Positions 54,175-63,460 of a stretch of DNA of 64,000 bases are shown one piece after another. Below the pieces are notes generated by a model. The model saw only the letters and a list, made by a program, of their open reading frames with translations. It ran no database searches and was not told where the DNA came from. This DNA is from Arthrobacter crusticola. GTDB taxonomy: Bacteria > Actinomycetota > Actinomycetes > Actinomycetales > Micrococcaceae. The translations under genes and the position numbers were made by a program. Where the stretch lies: positions 558,001 to 622,000 of the forward strand of contig NZ_SMTK01000001.1 in the NCBI RefSeq assembly GCF_004357995.1, written 5' to 3'. Position 1 is the first letter of the stretch. Each line of letters starts with the position of its first letter.

Positions 54175-54936
54175 ATGAACACTTCGTCAACGGTTTCCGC
54201 CGTGCCCGCCGGAACGGGGACGGTGCCCGACGGGCGGTCCAGCCGGTGGGAGGAACACCGTGCCGAGCGCCGGCGCGCGCTGATCAGCACCGCCCGCCGC
54301 GCCGTCGACACCCTCGGCCACGGTGCGTCCATGGAGGACATCGCGGCGGCGGCCGACACCTCCAAGTCCGTGTACTACCGCTACTTCGGTGACAAGACCG
54401 GCCTGCAGCAGGCCATGGCCGAGGTCGTCACGGGCCAGATGCAGCAGAAGATCCTTGCGGCGGCACGGCAGGCCCAGACGCCGCGCGAGGGCCTGCGCGC
54501 CATGATCTCCGTCTACCTGCAGATGGCGCAGACCTCACCGAACGTGTACGCGTTCGTCACACGGGTCGGTCCGGCAGACCTCGCCGCCGGCCCTGCCGAT
54601 GAGGCCCGGCCCGCCGACCCCCTGACCCATTTCCTCGAGGCTGTCACCGAGATGCTGGCCCGCCCCATGCGGGCCTACCTGCGGTCTTCTCCCCACCTGA
54701 GCGGCCCCGCCGACCCAAGGCTCGTGTACTGGCCCCGGGCCGCCATCGGCATGGTCCGCTCCGCCGGTGAGCTGTGGCTCGCGACCCCCGCCGGCCCGGG
54801 CAAGCCCGGTGTGGAGCAGCTCGCCGACCAGCTGACCGACTGGCTCTTCGAAGGCATCAGCCACCAGGTGCCGACCGGGCAACCGTCCCGCCCGGCACCG
54901 GACTCCACCACCTCCCCTGCAAAGGACAACTCATGA
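54175..54936 (+). CDS. TetR-family transcriptional regulator
   Basis: 253 residues. After a disordered 25-residue start, the HTH reads RRALISTARRAVDTLGHGASMEDIAAAADTSKSVYYRYFGDKTGL (about 35-80). The C-terminal ligand-binding domain is all helical. It likely senses an acyl-CoA and represses both itself plus the downstream acyl-CoA oxidase-like gene and the divergent thiolase-fabG-maoC operon, judged from the operator at its start. There is no ribosome-binding site; TACGCT lies seven bases before the ATG, so translation is probably leaderless. Confidence 0.92.
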   Translation: MNTSSTVSAVPAGTGTVPDGRSSRWEEHRAERRRALISTARRAVDTLGHGASMEDIAAAADTSKSVYYRYFGDKTGLQQAMAEVVTGQMQQKILAAARQAQTPREGLRAMISVYLQMAQTSPNVYAFVTRVGPADLAAGPADEARPADPLTHFLEAVTEMLARPMRAYLRSSPHLSGPADPRLVYWPRAAIGMVRSAGELWLATPAGPGKPGVEQLADQLTDWLFEGISHQVPTGQPSRPAPDSTTSPAKDNS

Positions 54937-57080
54937 CGCAGACAGCAGCCGCCCTCCGGCGCGAGGTTCCCGCAGCGGGCACCATCACCGACAACGACGC
55001 CGCCGTCCTCGACCCCGCCGTGCTCGGGGAGCTGCTCCTCGGGAAATGGGCGTCGGTACGCCGGACCGCCCGGGAGCTCGCCGGGCGCCCCGAAGTGCAC
55101 AAGATCGAAGGGCTCACCTCGGCCGAGCACCGCAGCCGCTGCTTCGACCAGCTCCACTACCTGGTGAAGAACCAGGCGGTGCACAGGGCCTTCCCGACCT
55201 CGCTCGGCGGGCACGACGACCACGGCGGCAACGTCGCAGGGTTCGAGGAACTCGTGGTCGCCGATCCCTCCCTGCAGATCAAGGCCGGCGTCCAGTGGGG
55301 CCTGTTCGGCGCCGCGGTGCTCCACCTGGGCACCGAGGAGCACCACGAGGCGTGGCTGCCCGGCATCATGAACATGGAGATCCCGGGCTGCTTCGCCATG
55401 ACGGAGACCGGGCACGGCTCGGACGTGGCAAGCATCGCCACGACCGCCGTCTACTCCCCCGAGGATGAATCCTTCACCCTGAACACCCCCTTCCGCGCGG
55501 CGTGGAAGGACTACATCGGCAACGCCGCCGTCGACGGCCGCGCCGCCGTCGTCTTCGCCCAGCTCATCACCCTGGGAGTCAATCACGGGGTGCATGCCTT
55601 TTACGTCGAACTGCGCGACGCCGACGGCGCCTTCCTGCCCGGGATCGGCGGCGAGGACGACGGCCTCAAGGGCGGCCTGAACGGCATCGACAACGGCCGG
55701 CTCCACTTCGAGAATGTCCGGGTGCCCCGGACGCACCTGCTGAACCGGTACGGCAGCGTCGCCCCCGACGGCACCTACAGCTCACCCATCGCCTCGCCGG
55801 GCCGCCGCTTCTTCACCATGCTCGGCACACTCGTTCAGGGCCGCGTGTCCCTGGACGGCGCGGCTGTCGCGGTGAGCAAGCTCGCGCTGAAGACCGCCAT
55901 CACCTACGCCTCAGAGCGGCGCCAGTTCAACGCGTCCTCGGACCTCTCCGAAGAGGTCATCCTCGACTACCAGCGCCACCAGCGGCGCCTCCTGCCGCGC
56001 CTGGCCGCCACCTACGCGGCGTCGTTCGCCCATGAGGAGCTGCTTGAGAAGTTCGATGGCGTGTTCTCGGGCACCTCCGACACCGACGCCGACCGTCAGG
56101 ACCTCGAGACCCTCGCCGCAGCCTACAAGCCGCTGTCCACCTGGCTGGCCCTTGACACGCTGCAGGAGTGCCGGGAGGCCTGCGGCGGCGCCGGGTTCCT
56201 CACGGAGAACCGCTTCACCTCGCTGCGGGCGGACATGGATGTCTACGCCACCTTCGAAGGTGACAACAACGTCCTGCTCCAGCTCGTCGCCAAGCGCCTG
56301 CTGACGGACTATGCCCGCGAGTTCAAGGGCATGGACTTCGGCGTCCTCGCGCGCTATGCGGTCTCCCAGGCCGCGGGGCGGACGGTGCACCGCTCCGGGC
56401 TCCGCCGTGTGGTGCAGACCGTCGTGGACACCGGCTCCGAAAAGAAGTCGGCGATCGCCCTGCGCGACGAGGCAACCCAGCACGGGCTGCTCTCGGACCG
56501 GGTCGGCACCATGGTGGCCGAACTCGCCGGCGCCCTGCGGGGGGCCGGGACTCTGCCGCAGGCCAAGGCTGCCGCCCTGTTCAATGAACACCAGCACGAA
56601 CTGATCGAAACGGCCCGCGCGCACGCCGAGCTGCTGCAGTGGGAGGCGTTCACGGCGGCGCTGCACCGGGTCGAGGAGCCCGGAACCCGGCAGGTGCTGA
56701 CCTGGCTGCGCGACCTGTTCGGGCTGTGCCTGCTGGAGCGGAACCTCGCCTGGTACCTGATGAACGGCCGGCTCTCCTCGCAGCGGGCCCGGACCCTCAC
56801 GCCCTACATCAACCGGCTGCTCGCCAAACTCCGCCCGCACGCCCTGGACCTGGTCGAGGCCTTCGGCTACGGACCCGAACACCTCCGCGCCGCAATCGCC
56901 ACCGGAGCCGAGAAGCAGCGCCAGGACGAGGCCGACGCGCACGCGCGGGCGGTGCGGGCAAGCAGCGGTTCCCCGATCGAAGAGAAGACCCTGCTGGCCC
57001 GGCAGGCGGAGCAGGCCAAGACGCGGGGCAAGAGCTCACCGCGCAAGGCACGGCAGGTGCCGGAGAAGTCCTCAGCCTGA
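54933..57080 (+). CDS. Acyl-CoA oxidase/dehydrogenase family protein
   Basis: 715 residues. Longer than ordinary acyl-CoA dehydrogenases and similar to peroxisomal acyl-CoA oxidases: CFAMTETGHGSDVASIAT (about residues 147-164), GLNGIDNGRLHFENVRVPR, RRQFNASSDLSEEVILDYQRHQRRLLPRLAATYA, and ACGGAGFLTENRF (about 413-425). It would introduce the trans-2 double bond of acyl-CoA using FAD; whether O2 or an electron-transfer protein is the acceptor is not decided. Translationally coupled to tetR (ATGA) and followed by a strong bidirectional terminator. The lysine-rich tail is unusual. Confidence 0.9.
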   Translation: MTQTAAALRREVPAAGTITDNDAAVLDPAVLGELLLGKWASVRRTARELAGRPEVHKIEGLTSAEHRSRCFDQLHYLVKNQAVHRAFPTSLGGHDDHGGNVAGFEELVVADPSLQIKAGVQWGLFGAAVLHLGTEEHHEAWLPGIMNMEIPGCFAMTETGHGSDVASIATTAVYSPEDESFTLNTPFRAAWKDYIGNAAVDGRAAVVFAQLITLGVNHGVHAFYVELRDADGAFLPGIGGEDDGLKGGLNGIDNGRLHFENVRVPRTHLLNRYGSVAPDGTYSSPIASPGRRFFTMLGTLVQGRVSLDGAAVAVSKLALKTAITYASERRQFNASSDLSEEVILDYQRHQRRLLPRLAATYAASFAHEELLEKFDGVFSGTSDTDADRQDLETLAAAYKPLSTWLALDTLQECREACGGAGFLTENRFTSLRADMDVYATFEGDNNVLLQLVAKRLLTDYAREFKGMDFGVLARYAVSQAAGRTVHRSGLRRVVQTVVDTGSEKKSAIALRDEATQHGLLSDRVGTMVAELAGALRGAGTLPQAKAAALFNEHQHELIETARAHAELLQWEAFTAALHRVEEPGTRQVLTWLRDLFGLCLLERNLAWYLMNGRLSSQRARTLTPYINRLLAKLRPHALDLVEAFGYGPEHLRAAIATGAEKQRQDEADAHARAVRASSGSPIEEKTLLARQAEQAKTRGKSSPRKARQVPEKSSA

Positions 57081-57097
57081 CCGGCCGGTTCCGCCGG

Positions 57098-57144
57098 AAG
57101 TCGAAAAGCCCCTGTCCGCCCGGCGGACAGGGGCTTTTCGACTT
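57098..57144. terminator. Bidirectional terminator, perfect 23-base inverted repeat
   Basis: AAGTCGAAAAGCCCCTGTCC continued by GCC (57098-57120) is exactly inverted at 57122-57144 around one central C. Each strand ends with CTTTT after the GC stem. It serves the convergent acyl-CoA oxidase-like gene and glgA, touching the glgA stop codon. Confidence 0.95.
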
Positions 57145-58337
57145 CACAGCACGCTGCGGTACACCTCGAGGGTCGCCTCGGCGATGGAATTCCACGCGAA
57201 GTGCTGCTCGGCGCGGGTCCGGCCGGCCTCGCCCATCCGGCGCGCCGTCACCGGGTCGGCGACCAGCGCGGTCAGCGCGGCGGCGAAGTCCGACACAAAG
57301 CGTTCGGGGTCAAGGGGCGTCCCGGTGCCGTCGGAGACCTGTTCGAGCGGAACGAGGGTCCCGGTGACGCCGTCCTCGACCACCTCGGGGATTCCGCCGG
57401 TGGCGCTGGCCACGACGGCCGCGCCGCAGGCCATCGCCTCGAGGTTCACGATGCCCAGCGGCTCGTAGATGGACGGGCACGCGAACACCGTGGCATGGCT
57501 CAGGATTTGGACCACTTCGCGCCTCGGCAGCATCCGCTCGATGAGCACCACCGAGCCGCGCCGGTCCCGGAGTTCGTTGATCAGCTTCTCTGTCTCGGCC
57601 GCGAGCTCCGGAGTGTCGGCCGCGCCGAGGACCAGGACCAGCTGCACGTCCGCAGGCAGCTGTGCGGCCGCCCGGAGCAGGTAGGGCACGCCCTTCTGGC
57701 GGGTATTGCGCCCCACGAAGACCACGCTCGGACGGTCCGGGTCGATGCCGAAGGCCCGCACGGCGTCGTCGTCCTCGTCGCGCACCCACTCGGAGACGTC
57801 GATGCCGTTGTGCACCACGTGCACCTTCGACGGGTCGACGGCGGGATAGCTGCGCAGGATGTCGGCGCGCATCCCCGCCGACACGGCGATCACCGCCGCG
57901 GCGGCCTCATACGAGGTCTTTTCCGCCCAGGAGGACAGCGCGTACCCACCGGCGAGCTGCTCGGCCTTCCAGGGCCGCAGCGGCTCAAGACTGTGGGCGC
58001 TGAGCACATGCGGGATGCCGTGGAGCAGGGAGGCGAGGTGCCCGGCCATGTTCGCGTACCAGGTGTGGGAGTGGACGAGGTCGGCGCCGCCGATGTTCCC
58101 GAGCATCTCCAGGTCCGTTCCGAGGGTCTGCACGGCGGCGTTCGCCCCGGCCAGCCCCGGGGGCACGCCGTAGGTGCGCACCCGCGCCCCGTGGTAGTCG
58201 GAGGGCCGTTCCGCGCCGAAACAGTGGACGTTCAGATTCACCTGTCCGGCCAGCACGCGGCTCAGTTCCGCAACGTGGACACCTGCCCCGCCATAGATTT
58301 CTGGGGGGAATTCCTTGGAGACAATATCTACTCGCAC
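57144..58337 (-). CDS. glgA: Glycogen synthase GlgA / maltose-1-phosphate synthase GlgM (GT4)
   Basis: 397 residues, GT-B fold of family GT4: MRVDIVSKEFPPEIYGGAGVHVAELSR at the start, VVFVGRNTRQKGVPYLLRAA in the middle and a C-terminal FACPSIYEPLGIVNLEAMACG (E-x7-E). Transfers glucose from ADP-glucose. The mycobacterial homologue, also divergent from glgC, is GlgM, which makes maltose-1-phosphate for the GlgE route; sequence alone does not decide. Start GTG 58337, with TACGTT six bases upstream. Divergent from glgC, which supplies ADP-glucose. Confidence 0.92.
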   Translation of the reverse strand: MRVDIVSKEFPPEIYGGAGVHVAELSRVLAGQVNLNVHCFGAERPSDYHGARVRTYGVPPGLAGANAAVQTLGTDLEMLGNIGGADLVHSHTWYANMAGHLASLLHGIPHVLSAHSLEPLRPWKAEQLAGGYALSSWAEKTSYEAAAAVIAVSAGMRADILRSYPAVDPSKVHVVHNGIDVSEWVRDEDDDAVRAFGIDPDRPSVVFVGRNTRQKGVPYLLRAAAQLPADVQLVLVLGAADTPELAAETEKLINELRDRRGSVVLIERMLPRREVVQILSHATVFACPSIYEPLGIVNLEAMACGAAVVASATGGIPEVVEDGVTGTLVPLEQVSDGTGTPLDPERFVSDFAAALTALVADPVTARRMGEAGRTRAEQHFAWNSIAEATLEVYRSVL

Positions 58338-58422
58338 TCCCCCAACGTAGTGCAGGAGGCCGCAGTCCTCTAGTGTGAACAGAATTGGACCGACACGTTG
58401 GAATACTCAAAGGGGGTTACCC

Positions 58423-59667
58423 GTGGCACTTAAGAAAGTTCTGGCGGTTGTACTGGCAGGTGGCGAGGGCAAACGCCTGATGCCCCTCACTGCGGACCGG
58501 GCCAAGCCGGCCGTGCCGTTCGCCGGGAGCTACCGGCTGATCGACTTTGCCCTCTCGAACCTGGTGAACTCCGGCTACCTGCAGATTGTGGTGCTCACGC
58601 AGTACAAGTCGCACAGCCTCGACCGGCACGTCTCCGAGACGTGGCGGATGTCAACCCAGCTCCAGCAGTACATCGCCTCGGTGCCGGCGCAGCAGCGCCG
58701 CGGCAAGAGCTGGTTCCTCGGCAGTGCCAACGCGATCTACCAGTCCCTCAACCTCATCCACGACGCCCAGCCAGACATTGTCGTGGTCATCGGCGCCGAC
58801 CACGTGTACCGCATGGACTTCGAGCAGATGGTCAACGCACACGTCGAATCCGGAGCCTCCGTCAGCGTCGCCGCGGTGCGCCAGCCCATGAACCTCGTGG
58901 ACCAGTTCGGCGTCATCGAGGTCGACCAGCAGGATCCGACCCGCATCGCCGCGTTCGTCGAGAAGCCGAAGACCACCCCGGGCCTGCCCGATGACCCCAA
59001 CAGCTTCCTCGCCTCGATGGGCAACTACGTCTTCACCGCCGACGCGCTGGTCAAAGCCCTCGAGGAGGACGCCGCCCGGCTCGACACCAAGCACGACATG
59101 GGCGGGGACATCATTCCCCACTTCGTCGACCGCAACGACGCCGCCGTCTACGACTTCACCACCAACCTCATCCCGGGTTCGACCGACCGGGACCGCCAGT
59201 ACTGGCGTGACGTGGGGACGATGGATTCCTACTACGAGGCCAATATGGACCTGATCTCTCCGCTGCCCCTGTTCAACCTGTACAACCTGCAGTGGCCGAT
59301 CTACACCCGCCAGAGCGTGTCGCCTCCGGCGAAGTTCGTGCGCAGCGCCACCGGCCGGTCCGGGGCTGCCCACGACTCGATCGTCTCGGCAGGCGTCGTC
59401 ATCTCGGGCGGCACCGTTCAGGGTTCGATCCTCGCCACCGACGTCTTCGTGGAGGAGAACGCGGAGGTGAGCGATTCGGTGCTGATGGACAAGGTGAGCA
59501 TCGGCCCAGGCGCCATCGTTCGCCGCGCGATCATCGACAAGAACGTGAAGATCCCGGCCGGGGCACGCATCGGCGTGGACCGTGAACTCGACCTCAGCCG
59601 CGGCTTCGCCGTGACCGAGTCCGGGCTGACCATCCTGAGCAAGGGCCAGATCATCCCCGCGGACTGA
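58423..59667 (+). CDS. glgC: Glucose-1-phosphate adenylyltransferase
   Basis: 414 residues. Makes ADP-glucose from ATP and glucose-1-phosphate for glycogen synthesis. The nucleotidyltransferase start is [24 protein letters not shown] (about residues 11-34). It continues with GTADAIYQ-equivalent [25 protein letters not shown] (catalytic Asp) and FVEKPKTTP. The C-terminal left-handed beta-helix (about 300-400) is allosteric. GTG 58423 is chosen because AAAGGGGG precedes it and the N terminus then matches the family; an earlier TTG gives a non-conserved extension. Divergent from glgA. Confidence 0.96.
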   Translation: MALKKVLAVVLAGGEGKRLMPLTADRAKPAVPFAGSYRLIDFALSNLVNSGYLQIVVLTQYKSHSLDRHVSETWRMSTQLQQYIASVPAQQRRGKSWFLGSANAIYQSLNLIHDAQPDIVVVIGADHVYRMDFEQMVNAHVESGASVSVAAVRQPMNLVDQFGVIEVDQQDPTRIAAFVEKPKTTPGLPDDPNSFLASMGNYVFTADALVKALEEDAARLDTKHDMGGDIIPHFVDRNDAAVYDFTTNLIPGSTDRDRQYWRDVGTMDSYYEANMDLISPLPLFNLYNLQWPIYTRQSVSPPAKFVRSATGRSGAAHDSIVSAGVVISGGTVQGSILATDVFVEENAEVSDSVLMDKVSIGPGAIVRRAIIDKNVKIPAGARIGVDRELDLSRGFAVTESGLTILSKGQIIPAD

Positions 59668-59697
59668 GCCGCGGACCACGCAGTTCCCCGGGGCCGG

Positions 59698-60798
59698 TCA
59701 GCTGTTCCGGCCCCGGGCGGCGACCACCCAGCGGTCGATGACCGCGCCGTCCCGGACCACCTGCACCTCGTCCACCAGGTTCACCGGCAGGCAGACGTGG
59801 TTGGGGACCACGCGCAGCCGGGTGCCGCGGGCCGGCAGGGGCTCACCGGCCGGCCACTGCACCGTGGCGTGGTGCTCGGAGAGGGCGACGATCCGGGCCT
59901 CCGGGTGCTCCAGCAGCCTGCCGTAGCCGGTGGCCCAGGCCGCCCGGTCGCTGCCGAGGACCTTGCTGCCGGCATCGAGCAGGAGGTGCCCCGGCTCCCC
60001 CGGGGTACGCCGGTGGTGGCTGACCACGGTGGCCGCCACGGTGAGCGCGATGTCGCCGGGGCCGGTCGTGCCGAGCTCCCACTGCTGCGCATCGCCGAAC
60101 ACGTAGACCCCCGGGCGCAGCTCGGTGGCGGTGCCTCCTCCCATCAGTGCCGAGGGGGTCGAGCCGCCGCTCAGCTCCGCGGCGGCGAAGCCCTCGGCAC
60201 GGAGCCCGGCGGCCGCCACGCCCAACGCCGCGTCCTCGTCCCGTGCCGCCGTGAGGGGCATTCCGGGGGCATAGCTGTGGCCGGGGAAGGTGAAGGCTCC
60301 GGTCACCTCGAGTCCGGCGTCCGCGGCGGCCACGGCCACGGTAGCGGCGTCCCCGGGCGCCACGCCGCTGCGGTGGTGGCCGCTGTCGACCTCAACGCGC
60401 ACGGCGACGGCGCCGACGGCCGAACCGAGGCTGCGTGCCAGGGCGGTGGCGCTTTCGGCGGAATCCACGCCCACGGTGATCCGCGCCGCCGACGCGAGCC
60501 GGCGCAGCCGGTCGCCCTTCGCCTGGTCAACCCACAGCGGATAGGCGATGAAGAGATCCTCCACCCCGGCCCCGGCGAAGACCTCCGCCTCGCCGACGGT
60601 GGCCACGGTGAGCCCGACGGCGCCCGCCGCCAGCTGGAGCGCGGCGATCTCGGCGATCTTATGTGTCTTGGCGTGGGGACGCAGCGCCACCCCGCGGGCC
60701 CGCGTGGCCGAGGCCATGGCGGTGATGTTCGCCTCCAGGCGGTCGGCGTCGATCTGCACGCTCGGAGTGGGTTCGTCCCCGGGAATTGTGGTGTCCAT
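59698..60798 (-). CDS. PLP-dependent D-threonine aldolase/D-serine dehydratase-like protein
   Basis: 366 residues. N-terminal alanine-racemase-type barrel with the PLP Lys in RPHAKTHKI (about residue 40) and VATVGEAEVFAGAGV. A C-terminal DSD1-like domain carries the metal-binding pair in NHVCLPVNLVDEV (His and Cys, as in metal-activated D-threonine aldolases). It acts on a D-amino acid in the cytoplasm; which reaction is unclear. ATG 60798 is preferred over the longer frame that would overlap the pepN promoter. Divergent from pepN. Confidence 0.85.
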   Translation of the reverse strand: MDTTIPGDEPTPSVQIDADRLEANITAMASATRARGVALRPHAKTHKIAEIAALQLAAGAVGLTVATVGEAEVFAGAGVEDLFIAYPLWVDQAKGDRLRRLASAARITVGVDSAESATALARSLGSAVGAVAVRVEVDSGHHRSGVAPGDAATVAVAAADAGLEVTGAFTFPGHSYAPGMPLTAARDEDAALGVAAAGLRAEGFAAAELSGGSTPSALMGGGTATELRPGVYVFGDAQQWELGTTGPGDIALTVAATVVSHHRRTPGEPGHLLLDAGSKVLGSDRAAWATGYGRLLEHPEARIVALSEHHATVQWPAGEPLPARGTRLRVVPNHVCLPVNLVDEVQVVRDGAVIDRWVVAARGRNS

Positions 60799-60859
60799 GC
60801 GTCGATTCCACCACGACCCGCCGTGCCTGCCGGTGCGCGGCGCGTGATTGAATAACCGG

Positions 60860-63460
60860 ATGCGCAACGAGAACCTGCTCCGTGACGAGGCCGCCGCCCG
60901 CTCCCAGCTGATCCGGGTCGAACGCTACGAGGTGAGGCTCGACCTCAGCGGCGCCGAAGACCCCGCGGTGGAGGGGTTTCCCAGCGAGTCCACCGTGGTG
61001 TTCCGCTGTGGCACCCCGGGCGCGTCCACGTTCCTCGACTTCATCCACGGCGGCGTCAACGAAGTGCTCCTCAACGGGAGGACCCTCGACGTGGCCGCCG
61101 CCGTCGACGGTTCACGCATCCACCTTCCGGACCTGCTCGAGACGAACACCGTCACCGTGCGCGGCACCGCGCTCTACAGCCGCAGTGGCGAGGGGATGCA
61201 CCGTTTCGTCGACCCCGCCGACGGCCGGACCTACCTCTACACCCAGTACGAGCCCGCCGACGCCCGCCGGGTCTTCGCCAACTTCGAGCAGCCCGACCTG
61301 AAGGCCGCCTTCACCTTCACCGTGACGGCGCCGGAGGCCTGGACGGTCGCCTCCAACGCCCCGGCGGTGGGTGCCCCCGCCCCGGTGTCCGCTGGGGCGC
61401 TGCGCTGGGAGTTCGCGCCCACGGAGCGCATTTCGACCTACATCACCACGGTGCTCGCCGGCCCCTACCACCACGTCGCCGGATCCTGGACCGGCGCGGA
61501 CGGCACCGGCTCGCCCGAAATTGCGCTCGGGCTCTACTGCCGCCGGTCGCTGGCGTCCGCCTTCGACCCCGAGGCGATCTTCGACACCACGCGCCGCGGG
61601 CTGGACTTCTTCCACGGCCTCTTTGACTACCCCTATCCATTCGGCAAGTACGACCAGGCCTTCGTTCCCGAGTACAACCTCGGGGCGATGGAGAACCCGG
61701 GCCTGGTGACCTTCACCGAGAACTACGTGTTCCGCTCCGCGGCCACGGCCGCCCAGTACGAGGCGCGGGCGAACACCATCCTGCATGAGATGGCGCACAT
61801 GTGGTTCGGCGACCTCGTCACCATGACCTGGTGGGACGACCTGTGGCTCAAGGAGTCCTTCGCCGACTACATGGGTGCCCTCGGCGTGGCCGAGGCCACC
61901 GAGTGGAAGACCTCGTGGGTGAGCTTCGCGAACAAGCGCAAGGCCTGGGCGTACGTTCAGGACCAGCTTCCGACGACCCACCCCATCGTGGCGGACATCC
62001 CCAACCTGGAGGCGGCGAAGCAGAACTTCGACGGCATCACCTACGCCAAGGGCGCCTCGGTGCTCAAGCAGCTGGTCGCCTACGTCGGCTTCGACGCCTT
62101 CACCGAGGCGGCCAGGAAGTACTTCCGGGCGCATGCCTTCGGCAACACCACCCTGGCGGACCTGCTCGGCGCCCTCAGCGAGGCCTCGGGGCAGGACATG
62201 ACGGCCTGGGCCCGGCAGTGGCTGCAGACCTCCGGGGTGCCCGCGCTCACCGCGGAGGTATCCGTCGTGGACGGCGTCTACACCGCCGCGGCGATCCAGC
62301 AGGACGCGCTCGACCCCATCACCGGGGTGCCCGAGCCCCGCCCCCACTCCCTGCGCGTCGGCTTCTACAGCTACGACGGCGACGGCTCACTGGTCCGCAC
62401 CGAGTCGCACGCCGTCGAGGTGACGGGCGCTTCGGCCCCGCTGGACGGGCTCATGGGCCGGACCCAGCCGGACCTGCTGCTGGTCAACGACGAGGACCTC
62501 ACCTACGCCAAGCTGCGCTTCGACCCCCGCTCCCTGGCCACGCTGCTGCGGTCGGTGGACCGGATCTCCGACCCGCTGGCCCGCGCCATCTGCCTCTCCG
62601 CCCTCTGGTCGAGCACCCGGGATGCCGACCTGGCCGCCGCCGACTACCTCGGCGCCGTCGAACTGGCCGCACCGGCCGAACCGGGCGTCGGGGTGCTGCA
62701 GGTGCTGCTGCAGAACGCCGGCACCGCCGTCGAACGCTACACCGCACCCGACGGACGGGCGGCGCTGCGCGAACGCTACGCCCGCTTCCTGGAGCAGGGC
62801 CTGCGGGACGCCGCGGAGGGCTCGGACCTGCAGCTGGCGTGGGCGCGGGCCCTCGCCGCGGCCGGGCGGAGCACCGGCTCCGCTGCTGCCGTGCTGCGCG
62901 GCCTGCTCGACGGCACCGACAGCGTCCCGGGGCTGGTCCTTGATGACGAACTGCGCTGGATGTTCTTTGCCGCACTGGCCGCGCAGGGCCTTGCGCCCGT
63001 CGACGAGCTGGAGGCCGAGCTGGCCCGCGACAAGACGGCGTCGGGCAAGGCGGCGTTCACGCTGGCCTGCTCGGCCGTGCCGGACGCCGCGGTGAAGGAC
63101 CTCGCCTGGCGCGAGGCGGTGTTCGGGACCCGGCTGTCGAACGAACTGCTCAGTGCCACCATCGAGGGATTCACCCTCGGCGGGCCGGAGCTGACGGCTC
63201 CCTACAACGGACCGTACTTCGAGGCGCTCAGGGAGGTATGGGAGGCCCGGGGCATCGAGATGGCCACCCGCGTGGTGCGCGGCCTCTACCCCGGCCGCCA
63301 GGACCTCCAGGGGCGCCCGGAGGAGCACCCGGTGCTGCTGGCCACGGACGGCTGGCTCTCTGCCAACCCGGACGCCCCGGGTGCGCTCCGGCGCATCCTG
63401 GTGGAGGAGCGCGACCACCTGCTGCGCTCCCTGACCGCCCAGGCCTACGGCACCCGGTAG
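60860..63460 (+). CDS. pepN: Aminopeptidase N (M1)
   Basis: 866 residues. Removes N-terminal residues from peptides. The exopeptidase motif GAMENPG (about residue 276) and the zinc site HEMAHMWFGD with downstream Glu in KESFADYMG (about 310-340) are present. The large helical C-terminal domain (about 540-866) is typical of the actinobacterial enzyme. The ATG at 60860 replaces a TTG four codons earlier. Its 3' end overlaps the convergent lipoate-ligase-like gene by 16 bases. Confidence 0.96.
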   Translation: MRNENLLRDEAAARSQLIRVERYEVRLDLSGAEDPAVEGFPSESTVVFRCGTPGASTFLDFIHGGVNEVLLNGRTLDVAAAVDGSRIHLPDLLETNTVTVRGTALYSRSGEGMHRFVDPADGRTYLYTQYEPADARRVFANFEQPDLKAAFTFTVTAPEAWTVASNAPAVGAPAPVSAGALRWEFAPTERISTYITTVLAGPYHHVAGSWTGADGTGSPEIALGLYCRRSLASAFDPEAIFDTTRRGLDFFHGLFDYPYPFGKYDQAFVPEYNLGAMENPGLVTFTENYVFRSAATAAQYEARANTILHEMAHMWFGDLVTMTWWDDLWLKESFADYMGALGVAEATEWKTSWVSFANKRKAWAYVQDQLPTTHPIVADIPNLEAAKQNFDGITYAKGASVLKQLVAYVGFDAFTEAARKYFRAHAFGNTTLADLLGALSEASGQDMTAWARQWLQTSGVPALTAEVSVVDGVYTAAAIQQDALDPITGVPEPRPHSLRVGFYSYDGDGSLVRTESHAVEVTGASAPLDGLMGRTQPDLLLVNDEDLTYAKLRFDPRSLATLLRSVDRISDPLARAICLSALWSSTRDADLAAADYLGAVELAAPAEPGVGVLQVLLQNAGTAVERYTAPDGRAALRERYARFLEQGLRDAAEGSDLQLAWARALAAAGRSTGSAAAVLRGLLDGTDSVPGLVLDDELRWMFFAALAAQGLAPVDELEAELARDKTASGKAAFTLACSAVPDAAVKDLAWREAVFGTRLSNELLSATIEGFTLGGPELTAPYNGPYFEALREVWEARGIEMATRVVRGLYPGRQDLQGRPEEHPVLLATDGWLSANPDAPGALRRILVEERDHLLRSLTAQAYGTR

